A stretch of DNA of 64,000 nt from Saccharothrix luteola (GTDB lineage: Bacteria; Actinomycetota; Actinomycetes; Mycobacteriales; Pseudonocardiaceae), in the NCBI RefSeq assembly GCF_020859565.1, contig NZ_JAJHUO010000022.1, positions 138,671 through 202,670 of the forward strand, given 5' to 3'. The notes below the pieces were generated by a model. It was not told the origin of the DNA. It searched no databases and worked only from the letters and a program-made list of their open reading frames with translations. The translations under genes and the position numbers were made by a program. Shown piece after piece: positions 9,850 to 17,660 of the stretch. Within the stretch, counting starts at the first letter, position 1. Each line of letters starts with the position of its first letter.

Positions 9850-11781
9850 ATGGGAGACGTTCGCGGATCCAGACGAGCCCTGCTCGCGTTAGCCGCGGTG
9901 GCGATGACCACCGCGGCACTGGCCTCCGGCGCCACACCCGCCGCGGCCGAAGCCGACATCCTCGGCACGAACAACCCGACCGCCATCGCGGACAGCTACA
10001 TCGTCGTGTACAACGAGCTGTCCACCCAGAGCGTCGACGCGCTCACCGCCGACCTCAGCGCCAAGTACGACGCCAAGGTCGACTACACCTACCGCAACGC
10101 GCTCAAGGGCTTCGCGGGCACGTTGTCCGAACGGGACGCGCGACGCCTGGCCGCCGAGCCCGGCGTGGCCTACGTCCAGCAGAACGGCGAGGTCAAGGCG
10201 ACCGCGACCCAGCCGAACCCGCCGTCGTGGGGCCTGGACCGCATCGACCAGCGCGACCTGCCGCTCGACTCGTCCTACACCTACCCCAACGACGGAACCG
10301 GCGTCACCGCCTACATCATCGACACCGGCATCCGGACCACGCACTCCGACTTCGGCGGCCGGGCCACCTGGGGCACCAACACCGTCGACACCAACAACAC
10401 CGACTGCAACGGCCACGGCACGCACGTGGCGGGCACGGTCGGCGGCACGGCCCACGGCGTCGCCAAGGGCGTGCGGCTGATCGCGGTCAAGGTGCTCAAC
10501 TGCGCCGGGTCCGGTTCGTTCGCCGGTGTCGCCGCGGGCATCGACTGGGTCACCGGCCACCACACCTCGGGCCCGGCCGTGGCCAACATGAGCCTCGGCG
10601 GCCAGGGCAGCGACGTGACCGGCGAGACCGCGGTCCGCAACTCGATCGCCGACGGCGTGACCTACGCGATCGCGTCGGGCAACTCCAACGCCAACGCGTG
10701 CAACTTCACCCCGGCCCGCGTCGCCGAGGCGATCACGGTCAACGCGTCGACCAACACCGACGCCCGCGCCTCGTTCTCCAACTGGGGCACGTGCACGGAC
10801 ATCTTCGCGCCCGGTCAGAACATCACCTCGGCGTGGATGACCAACGACACCGCCACCAACACCATCAGCGGCACGTCCATGGCGGCGCCGCACGTGGCGG
10901 GCGGCGCGGCGGTCCTGCTCGGCGCCACGCCGTCGTTGACGCCCGCGCAGGTGGCGAGCGCGATGATCGGCAACTCCACCCCGAACAAGATCAGCGGTCC
11001 GGGCACCGGCTCGCCGAACCAGCTGCTGTTCGTCAACACCGGCGACCCCGGCACCGGCAACCCGTCGGTCACCCCGCCGGGCAACCAGACCGGCAGCGTC
11101 GGCACGGCCACGAGCCTGCAGCTCAAGGCCTCCGGCGGCGCTCCCCCGTACACCTGGTCGGCCACCGGCCTGCCGCCCGGCCTCACGATCGCGGCGTCCA
11201 CCGGCCTGATCTCCGGCACGCCGACGACCGCGGGCTCCTACACCGTGACCGCGACGGTCACCGACAGCGCGGGCAAGTCGGCGGGCGCCACGTTCACCTG
11301 GACCGTCAACCCGACGGGCGGCACGTGCGCCGCGCCCGGTGAGAAGGCGGTCAACGGCGGCTTCGAGAGCGGCACCACCGGCTGGTCGAACGCCACCCAC
11401 ACGATCGCCGCGTGGACCGGCGAGGGCTCGCCCCGCTCCGGCACCCGCTCCTCGTGGATCAGCGGCTACGGCTACACCAACACCGAGACGCTGACGCAGA
11501 CCGTCACCATCCCGGCGGGCTGCACGAACACCACGCTGTCGCTGTGGCTGAAGATCAGCACCGACGAGTACGAGCCGGAGGTGTTCGACACCTTCACGGT
11601 CTCGGTGGCCGGCACCACCCTGGCGACCTACACCAACCTCAACCCGTCCGGGTACGAGGTGCGCACCTTCAGCCTGGGCGCGTACGCGGGCCAGAGCGTC
11701 ACGCTGAGCTTCTCCGGCGTGGAGGACTGGTCCTACCAGACCTCGTTCGTGGTGGACGACGTCTCGGTGAACGCGGCCTGA
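9850..11781 (+). CDS. Secreted S8 family serine protease with C-terminal Ig-like and jelly-roll domains
   Basis: This 643-residue protein starts at the ATG at 9850 behind a GGGAG site. In order: a signal peptide (about 1-34, ending at AAAEA), an inhibitor I9 propeptide (about 48-115), a subtilase domain with the triad Asp158 (IIDTGI), His189 (GHGTHVAG) and Ser343 (GTSMAAPH), a putative Ig domain of the He_PIG type (about 410-490, LPPGLTIAASTGLISGTP), and a C-terminal beta-rich domain with VNGGFESG. It resembles aqualysin/proteinase K enzymes and would degrade extracellular protein. A paralogue without the C-terminal domains lies at 30516-31697. Confidence 0.92.
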   Translation: MGDVRGSRRALLALAAVAMTTAALASGATPAAAEADILGTNNPTAIADSYIVVYNELSTQSVDALTADLSAKYDAKVDYTYRNALKGFAGTLSERDARRLAAEPGVAYVQQNGEVKATATQPNPPSWGLDRIDQRDLPLDSSYTYPNDGTGVTAYIIDTGIRTTHSDFGGRATWGTNTVDTNNTDCNGHGTHVAGTVGGTAHGVAKGVRLIAVKVLNCAGSGSFAGVAAGIDWVTGHHTSGPAVANMSLGGQGSDVTGETAVRNSIADGVTYAIASGNSNANACNFTPARVAEAITVNASTNTDARASFSNWGTCTDIFAPGQNITSAWMTNDTATNTISGTSMAAPHVAGGAAVLLGATPSLTPAQVASAMIGNSTPNKISGPGTGSPNQLLFVNTGDPGTGNPSVTPPGNQTGSVGTATSLQLKASGGAPPYTWSATGLPPGLTIAASTGLISGTPTTAGSYTVTATVTDSAGKSAGATFTWTVNPTGGTCAAPGEKAVNGGFESGTTGWSNATHTIAAWTGEGSPRSGTRSSWISGYGYTNTETLTQTVTIPAGCTNTTLSLWLKISTDEYEPEVFDTFTVSVAGTTLATYTNLNPSGYEVRTFSLGAYAGQSVTLSFSGVEDWSYQTSFVVDDVSVNAA

Positions 11782-11787
11782 GCCGAG

Positions 11788-11821
11788 CGTGGGGAGGGCC
11801 GGCGCACCGGTCCTCCCCACG
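11788..11821. terminator. Bidirectional hairpin terminator between convergent genes
   Basis: A 15-bp stem (11788-11802 with 11807-11821, one G-T wobble) and loop CGCA lie between the stops of the rightward protease and the leftward cellulose-binding protein. It can serve both. Confidence 0.8.
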
Positions 11822-11830
11822 TCCGCCGGA

Positions 11831-12988
11831 TCAGCAGGCGACGGGCGAGGAGCCGACCGCCACGTCGTCGTACCAGAGGGTGTTCGCGCCGTCGCCGTAG
11901 CTCTCCCAGCCCAGCCGCAGGTCGGTCACGGCGGGCCGCCAGTTGGTCTTGCGCAGCCACTGCGAGTCGACGTCGGGCGTGGACACGCCGTCGGCCACCA
12001 GGCCCTCGACCACCGCGCCGTTGAGCGAGGTCGAGATCCGGCCCGCCGGGTCGACGGTGAACTGCACGCAGTTCCACTGGCCGGTCGGCAGCGGCTTGCT
12101 CTTCGACACGCCGACCGGGCTCTGCTCGGGCAGGGTGGCGTCGTCGGACTCGCGGTTCCACTGCAGCGCCGAGTTCTGGCCGCCCATGCGCAGGTCCTTG
12201 CCGCCGTCGGCGGAGTCCTTCATGGCCATGAACGTCACGTGCGCCATCGGCAGGGCCGTGGTGTGGCGGACGTAGAACCGGCCGTGCACCACGCTCGTGC
12301 CGGTGATCGGCGTGCCGAAGAAGATGTGGTTGCAGTAGCCCGACGCGCCGTTGACCCGCACCGACTTCGAGCCGCTGCGCGCGACCGAGTTGTCGATGGC
12401 GACCGTGCCCTGGCCGGTGCAGTTGGCCGCGCCGACGGTCCACCGGCCGCTCGGGGCGGACCCGGTCTGCTGCTCGAAGTCGTCGCACAGCGCCGCCGTG
12501 TCACAGACCGGCGGGTTGCCGGTCGTCGTGGTCGTGGTGGTGGTCGACGTCGTCGTGGTCGTGGAGGTCGTCGTCGTCGTGGTCGGGCCGTCGCCGCTGC
12601 ACGAGACGCCGTTGAACGCGAAGTCGGTCGGCACCGCGTTCGTGCCGCTGTACGTCGCCTGGAAGCCGAACTGCGCGCTCGCGCCCGTGCCCAGCGACCC
12701 GTTCCACGGCATGCTGGACGCGGTCACGACCGCGCCGGACTGCTTCACGTCGGCGCTCCAGCCGGAACTGACCGCCTGGTTACCGGCGAAGGTCCAGGTG
12801 AGCTTCCACGAGGTGACCGGAGCGGACTGGTTGGTCACGGTCACGTTGGCGGTGAACCCGGTGGCCCACTGGTTGAGCTTGTAGTCCACGGCGCAGACGG
12901 GAGCAGCCCCCGCCGTGCTGGTCCCGCCGATCACCACCAACCCGGCTATCGACACCACAGCGGCCACCGCCGCCAGCAGATTTCGCAC
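11831..12988 (-). CDS. Secreted CBM2 cellulose-binding protein with Cip1-like C-terminal domain
   Basis: This 385-residue protein starts at a GTG at 12988 after GAAGGGG. Domains: a signal peptide (about 1-28, ending STAGAA), a CBM2-type module (about 30-130, VCAVDYKLNQWATGFTANVT, with tryptophans for cellulose stacking), a threonine-rich linker of about 25 residues, and a 210-residue C-terminal domain (LCDDFEQQTG ... GQWNCVQFTVD ... LRLGWESYG). The last part resembles the core of fungal Cip1 and its actinobacterial relatives (lyase-like jelly roll); I recognise this by pattern only. It probably assists in plant cell-wall breakdown. A CebR-like operator sits in its 5' region. Confidence 0.8.
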   Translation of the reverse strand: MRNLLAAVAAVVSIAGLVVIGGTSTAGAAPVCAVDYKLNQWATGFTANVTVTNQSAPVTSWKLTWTFAGNQAVSSGWSADVKQSGAVVTASSMPWNGSLGTGASAQFGFQATYSGTNAVPTDFAFNGVSCSGDGPTTTTTTSTTTTTSTTTTTTTTGNPPVCDTAALCDDFEQQTGSAPSGRWTVGAANCTGQGTVAIDNSVARSGSKSVRVNGASGYCNHIFFGTPITGTSVVHGRFYVRHTTALPMAHVTFMAMKDSADGGKDLRMGGQNSALQWNRESDDATLPEQSPVGVSKSKPLPTGQWNCVQFTVDPAGRISTSLNGAVVEGLVADGVSTPDVDSQWLRKTNWRPAVTDLRLGWESYGDGANTLWYDDVAVGSSPVAC

Positions 12989-13011
12989 AACAACCCCTTC
13001 GTTGTCGTCTC

Positions 13012-13025
13012 TGGGAGCGTTCCCA
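13012..13025. promoter_or_regulatory. CebR-like operator (TGGGAGCGTTCCCA)
   Basis: TGGGAGCGTTCCCA differs at one base from the Streptomyces CebR box TGGGAGCGCTCCCA, which controls cellulose/cellobiose genes. It lies 24-37 bases upstream of the GTG of the cellulose-binding protein, where it would block transcription. The flanking bases extend the inverted repeat to TCTGGGA...TCCCAGA. Confidence 0.8.
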
Positions 13026-13160
13026 GAAACTGACTGTAACGATTCCGTCACCCCGATGGAATACTCCGGCTGCCGCAACGGTGATTCCGACGAAGGCGCC
13101 CGGCGCGGCGGACTACGGTGCACTGTGATCCACAACGGACCGGGCCACCGAGGGGGACCA

Positions 13161-16100
13161 ATGCCCACCGCCGCCGAGATCGACCGGCTGCGCCGCCGGG
13201 GTGAGCTGGACCGGGCCGAGGCGCTGGCCGGGCCCGACCACCCCGCCGACGACACCGACCTGCGGATCGCGCGTGGCCGGTTGGCGCTGGCCCGGCACCG
13301 GTACGACGAGGCGCTGGCGCTGTTCGCGGACGACGACGACCGCCTGCTCGCGTGGCGCGTCGCGACCCTGTCCCGCACGTACCGGGACGACGAGGCGTTC
13401 GCCGTGGCCGCCGAGGCGATCACGCGGCACCCGGACAGCGTGCCGCTGCGGCTGGCCCTCGGCCGGGCCCACCTGGACGCGTGGCGGCCACGCGAGGCGC
13501 TCGCGGCCTTCACCGAGGCCCGCCGCCTCGCGCCGGACGACTGGCGCACCGCCGGCTGGGTCGCCGTCGCCCTGGCGAACCTGACCCGGCTGGACGAGGC
13601 GAAGGCGACCGCGCGGGAGGCGGTCCGCGACCACCCCGAGGCGCCGAAGGCCCACTACGCCCTCGGCCGCGTCCACTCGACCTCCTACGAGTACGCGGAG
13701 GCGGTGGCGTGCTTCGACGCGGCGCTCGACCTCGACCCGCACCACCCGGACGCGCTCGAGTGGAAGATCACCGCCTTGCGGTCCCAGCACCGCTACGACG
13801 AGGCCGAACAGGTGGCCGAGGCCGCGGTGGCGGCGGTGCCCGCCGTGCCGCGGCTGCACGTCGAGCACGGGTGGGTGCTCAGCGACCGGCACCGCTACGA
13901 CGAAGCCCTGGCCGCCGTCGACCGGGCGCTGGCGCTCGACCCCGCGCACCGCTGGGCGCTGGACAGCCGGATCGACCTGCTCCAGTCGCTCGGCCGCACG
14001 GACGACGCGCTGGAGCAGGCGGCCGACGCGGCGGACCGGCACCCGTCCGACGTGGTGTTCCTCGTCTCCACGGCCTGGCTGCACGCCGCGCGCGACGAGC
14101 ACGACCGGGCGATCGAGCACCTGGACCGCGCGGCGGCGATCACGCCCACGCACGAGTCGGTGGTGCGGAGCAGGATCTCGATCCTGGTGTCGGCGGACCG
14201 GCACGACGAGGCCGAAGCGGCGGCGGGCGTGGCCCTGCAGCACTACCCGGACGACCCGGACCTCCAGTTCACCCTCGCCGGGGTGCACCTGGCCCGCGGC
14301 GACACCGACCTCGCCGTCGCGTGCTGCGACAAGGCGCTGGCCGGTGTGCCGCGGCACGCCCCCGCGTTGCGCCGCAAGGTCGTGATCCTCCGTGACGCCG
14401 GTCGGTCCGAGGAGGCGTTGGAGACCGGCGAGCGGGCGCTGGCGTTCCACCCCCGTGACCCGGCGATCCACCTCGCGCTGGCGCGCCTGCACGCCGACGA
14501 GGGCCGGCACGTGGAAGCCCTCGACCACGTCGAGCGCACGTTGGCGGTCAGTCCCCGCGACACCGACGCGTTGCAGGGGCGGATCGACTGCCTCGGCTCC
14601 CTCGGCCGGCGCGAGGAGGCCGTGGAGGCGGGGCGGCACGCCGTGGCGCTGCGCCCGGACGAGCCCGACCTGCACGTGGAGCACGCGTGGGCGTTGAGCT
14701 CGCTCGACCGGGAGGACGAGGCCGTCGAGGCGGTCGCCGGCGCGCTGCGCCTGTCCCCCGACCACGCGTGGGCGCTGCGCAGCCGCGTCAAGTTCCTGAC
14801 CTACGCGAAGCGGCTCGACGAGGCGGTCTCCGCCGCGGCGGACGCCGTGAGCCGGCAGCCCGACGACGCCGAGCTGCACGTCGCGATCGCCCGCCTGCAG
14901 ATCACCCTCGGCCGGCTGGACGAGGCGGTGACGTCGTCGGAGCGCGCCTTGGCGCTCGAACCCCGGCACTCCGGGGCGCACAGCGCGCGGATCGTCGCGC
15001 TGGACGCCCTCGGCCGGCTGCCGGAAGCCCTGCGTGCGGCGGAGGCCGCCGCCGAGCAGCAGCCCGAGGACGTGCCCACCCTCCTGCGCCTGGCCGACGC
15101 GTACAACCAGTCCGGGCGGCACGACGACGCCGTGACCACGACCGAGCGCGCCCTCGCGATCGAGCCCGACGACCGCACCGCCGTGCGGAGCCTGATCGGC
15201 CACCTGCGCGAAGCCCGCCGGTTCGACGAGGCCAGGCGCACGGCGGAGGAGGCGCTGGCCCGGATCGCCGACGACCCCGACCTGCACGTCACCGTCGCCT
15301 GGCTGCACGCCGACCGCCACCGGGTGCCGGACGCCCTGGCGTCGTTGGACGCCGCGCTGGCGCTCGACCCCGAGCACGAGTGGGCGTTGCGCAGCCGGAC
15401 CGCGGTCCTGCACACCGCCGGCCGGGTGGACGAGGCCCTGGTGACGGCGGCCAAGGCGGCGGCGCTGCACCCCGACTCGTCGAGCCTGCACGTGACCGCC
15501 GCCGAACTGGCCGCCGCCAGGCACCTCGTCGACGAGGCGCTGTCCCACCTGGACCGGGCGTCAGAGGTCGACCCGGCCTACGCGCTGCCCCATCGCCGCA
15601 GGATCCGCGTGCTGCGGCTCGCCCGCCGGTTCGACGAGGCCGGGCGGGCGGCCGACGAGGCGCTGGCGCGCTTCCCCGACGACGCCGACCTGCGCGTCGA
15701 CATCGCCTGGCTGCACTCGGACCTCGACCGGGTCGAGGCGGCGTTCGCCGAGGTCGAGCGGGCGTTGGAGCTGCGGCCGGGGCACGAGTGGGCGTGGCGC
15801 ACCAAGGTGAGCCTGCTGCGCACGGCCCGCCGCTACCCCGAGGCGCTCGCCGCCGCGAACCGGATGCTCGAGCTCCGCCCCGACGAGCCGGACGCCCTGG
15901 TCACGGCGGCCTGGCTGCACGGCGACATGGGTGATCTCGACCGCGTGCTGGTGGTGACCGACCGCGCGCTGGACCTCGACCCCGGGCACGTCGCCGCCTA
16001 CGAGGCGCGCGTCGCCGCGTTGATGCTCCTCAACCGGTTCGAAGAGGCGGAGGAGACCGCGCGGCAGGCGTTGGTGAACGCGCCGGGCGTGGTGGACCTG

Positions 16101-17660
16101 CACGTGCTGCTGGCCAAGGTGCACGACCACGTCCGCGCGTTCGACCGCGCCGAGGAGCAGTTCGCCGCCGCACGCGCCGTCGACCCCTTCGACGTGGACC
16201 TGGTGGTCGCGCTGTCGGCGACGTTGCGCACCCTGCGCCGCCTCGACGAGGCCGAACGGCTGGTCTCCGAGTTCTGCGCCCGGGCGCCGCACCTGCGCGG
16301 GCCCAGGTTCGAGCTGGGGTGGGTCCACCACGACGCCCGCCGGCTCGGCGAGGCGCGCCGGGTGTTCGCCGCGTTGCTCGCCGACTCGCGCGACGACTAC
16401 GAGCGCGCGGCGTCGCACCACGCCCTGGGCTGGGCGGCCTTCACCGACGACGACCTCGTCACCGCCGAGAAGGAGTTCCGGGCGGCGCTGGCGGACCGCC
16501 CGGACGACTACGACTACGTGCTGGCCCTGGTGTGGGCGCTGGCGCGGCAGGACGGCGAGCGGCGGTGGCGCGAGGCGGAGGGCCTGGCCGGCGGTCTGCT
16601 CGACCGGCGGGCCTCCGCGCCCGTGCACGTCTGCCTCGGCGTGCTCGCCTTCCGGCGGGGCAACCTGGCCTCGGCCGAGTACCACCTGCGCAAGGCGCTG
16701 GAGGTCGACCCGCACCACGGCAGCCACGCCGACCTCGGCGCGCTGTACGTCCAGATGGGGCGGTACGAGGAAGCCGAGGTCGAGCTGGGCAAGGCCGTCG
16801 CGCGGGACTGGTACGACGTGAACGCGCACGTCGAGCTGGGCGCGTTGTTCCTGCAGCTGGGCGAGGAGCGGTTGTCCGACGCCGAACGGGAGTTCCGGCA
16901 GGCGATCGCGATCGACCCGGCCTCGGGCGCGGCGGCGATCGGGCTGGCGCAGGCGTTGGCCAGGGCCGGCGACGAGGCGGAGGCCGAGTCCGTGCTGCGG
17001 CTCGCCGAGCAGCGGCAGGACGCGTCGCGGAAGTGGCGAACGCACCTGGCGCTGGCGCGGCTGCTGGTGCAGCGCGGTGACAAGCAGCAGAACCCGGACC
17101 TGCACGCGGAGGCGTACGCGCAGGCGCAGTCGGCGATCGATACCGCGCCGGACGCGGAGGCCGACCCGCACTTCGTGGCCGGTGTGGCGCACCACCGCAT
17201 GGGGTCGCTGGCCGCCGACGCGCGCGGCCGGTTCGGCTACCGGCTGCGCGCGATGCACCACCTGCGGGAGTGCCTCAAGCGCAGCCGCGGCCACGTCGAG
17301 GCGCAGCGGAACCTCCAGCTCCTGGAACGGGAGATGAAGGCGGTGGCGCCGGCGATCTGGGGCGGCTACGCGGTGGCTACGATCTCGTTGCTGCTGCTCG
17401 GCACGATGTGGACGGCGTTCTTCTTCTCCAGCAAGGTGACCGCGGTGATGCTGACGGCCACCACGCCGGTGCTGGTCGGGCTGTTCACCGTGGCCGTGCT
17501 GCTGCCCGCGTTGATCCGGCTCAAGCTGCCCGGTTTCGAGGCCGACCTCCAGGCGGGCAGCGCCACGGTGTCGCCAGGGCCGACCGGGCAGGTCACGTTC
17601 GGTCCGGGCCGGTTGACCGTGACCAGCGGGCCGACCGGGCAGCTGCCCCGACGGGAGTGA
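13161..17660 (+). CDS. Giant tetratricopeptide-repeat protein with C-terminal membrane helices
   Basis: This 1,499-residue protein starts at the ATG at 13161 behind AGGGGGA. Nearly the whole chain (about 1-1390) is made of 34-residue TPR units of the form HDEALAAVDRALALDPxH, about 35-40 of them. Two hydrophobic helices follow (YAVATISLLLLGTMWTAFFF and TPVLVGLFTVAVLLPALI, about 1,410-1,455) and then a short tail with a duplicated SPGPTGQV / TSGPTGQL motif. I see no catalytic domain. It is probably a membrane-anchored scaffold. It ends directly against the stop of the convergent PEP-utilising gene. Function unknown. Confidence 0.85.
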   Translation: MPTAAEIDRLRRRGELDRAEALAGPDHPADDTDLRIARGRLALARHRYDEALALFADDDDRLLAWRVATLSRTYRDDEAFAVAAEAITRHPDSVPLRLALGRAHLDAWRPREALAAFTEARRLAPDDWRTAGWVAVALANLTRLDEAKATAREAVRDHPEAPKAHYALGRVHSTSYEYAEAVACFDAALDLDPHHPDALEWKITALRSQHRYDEAEQVAEAAVAAVPAVPRLHVEHGWVLSDRHRYDEALAAVDRALALDPAHRWALDSRIDLLQSLGRTDDALEQAADAADRHPSDVVFLVSTAWLHAARDEHDRAIEHLDRAAAITPTHESVVRSRISILVSADRHDEAEAAAGVALQHYPDDPDLQFTLAGVHLARGDTDLAVACCDKALAGVPRHAPALRRKVVILRDAGRSEEALETGERALAFHPRDPAIHLALARLHADEGRHVEALDHVERTLAVSPRDTDALQGRIDCLGSLGRREEAVEAGRHAVALRPDEPDLHVEHAWALSSLDREDEAVEAVAGALRLSPDHAWALRSRVKFLTYAKRLDEAVSAAADAVSRQPDDAELHVAIARLQITLGRLDEAVTSSERALALEPRHSGAHSARIVALDALGRLPEALRAAEAAAEQQPEDVPTLLRLADAYNQSGRHDDAVTTTERALAIEPDDRTAVRSLIGHLREARRFDEARRTAEEALARIADDPDLHVTVAWLHADRHRVPDALASLDAALALDPEHEWALRSRTAVLHTAGRVDEALVTAAKAAALHPDSSSLHVTAAELAAARHLVDEALSHLDRASEVDPAYALPHRRRIRVLRLARRFDEAGRAADEALARFPDDADLRVDIAWLHSDLDRVEAAFAEVERALELRPGHEWAWRTKVSLLRTARRYPEALAAANRMLELRPDEPDALVTAAWLHGDMGDLDRVLVVTDRALDLDPGHVAAYEARVAALMLLNRFEEAEETARQALVNAPGVVDLHVLLAKVHDHVRAFDRAEEQFAAARAVDPFDVDLVVALSATLRTLRRLDEAERLVSEFCARAPHLRGPRFELGWVHHDARRLGEARRVFAALLADSRDDYERAASHHALGWAAFTDDDLVTAEKEFRAALADRPDDYDYVLALVWALARQDGERRWREAEGLAGGLLDRRASAPVHVCLGVLAFRRGNLASAEYHLRKALEVDPHHGSHADLGALYVQMGRYEEAEVELGKAVARDWYDVNAHVELGALFLQLGEERLSDAEREFRQAIAIDPASGAAAIGLAQALARAGDEAEAESVLRLAEQRQDASRKWRTHLALARLLVQRGDKQQNPDLHAEAYAQAQSAIDTAPDAEADPHFVAGVAHHRMGSLAADARGRFGYRLRAMHHLRECLKRSRGHVEAQRNLQLLEREMKAVAPAIWGGYAVATISLLLLGTMWTAFFFSSKVTAVMLTATTPVLVGLFTVAVLLPALIRLKLPGFEADLQAGSATVSPGPTGQVTFGPGRLTVTSGPTGQLPRRE

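Noticed and set aside
12520..12590. GTCGTG-rich simple repeat as an independent element
   Set aside because: It encodes the threonine-rich linker of the cellulose-binding protein and is explained by that coding need.
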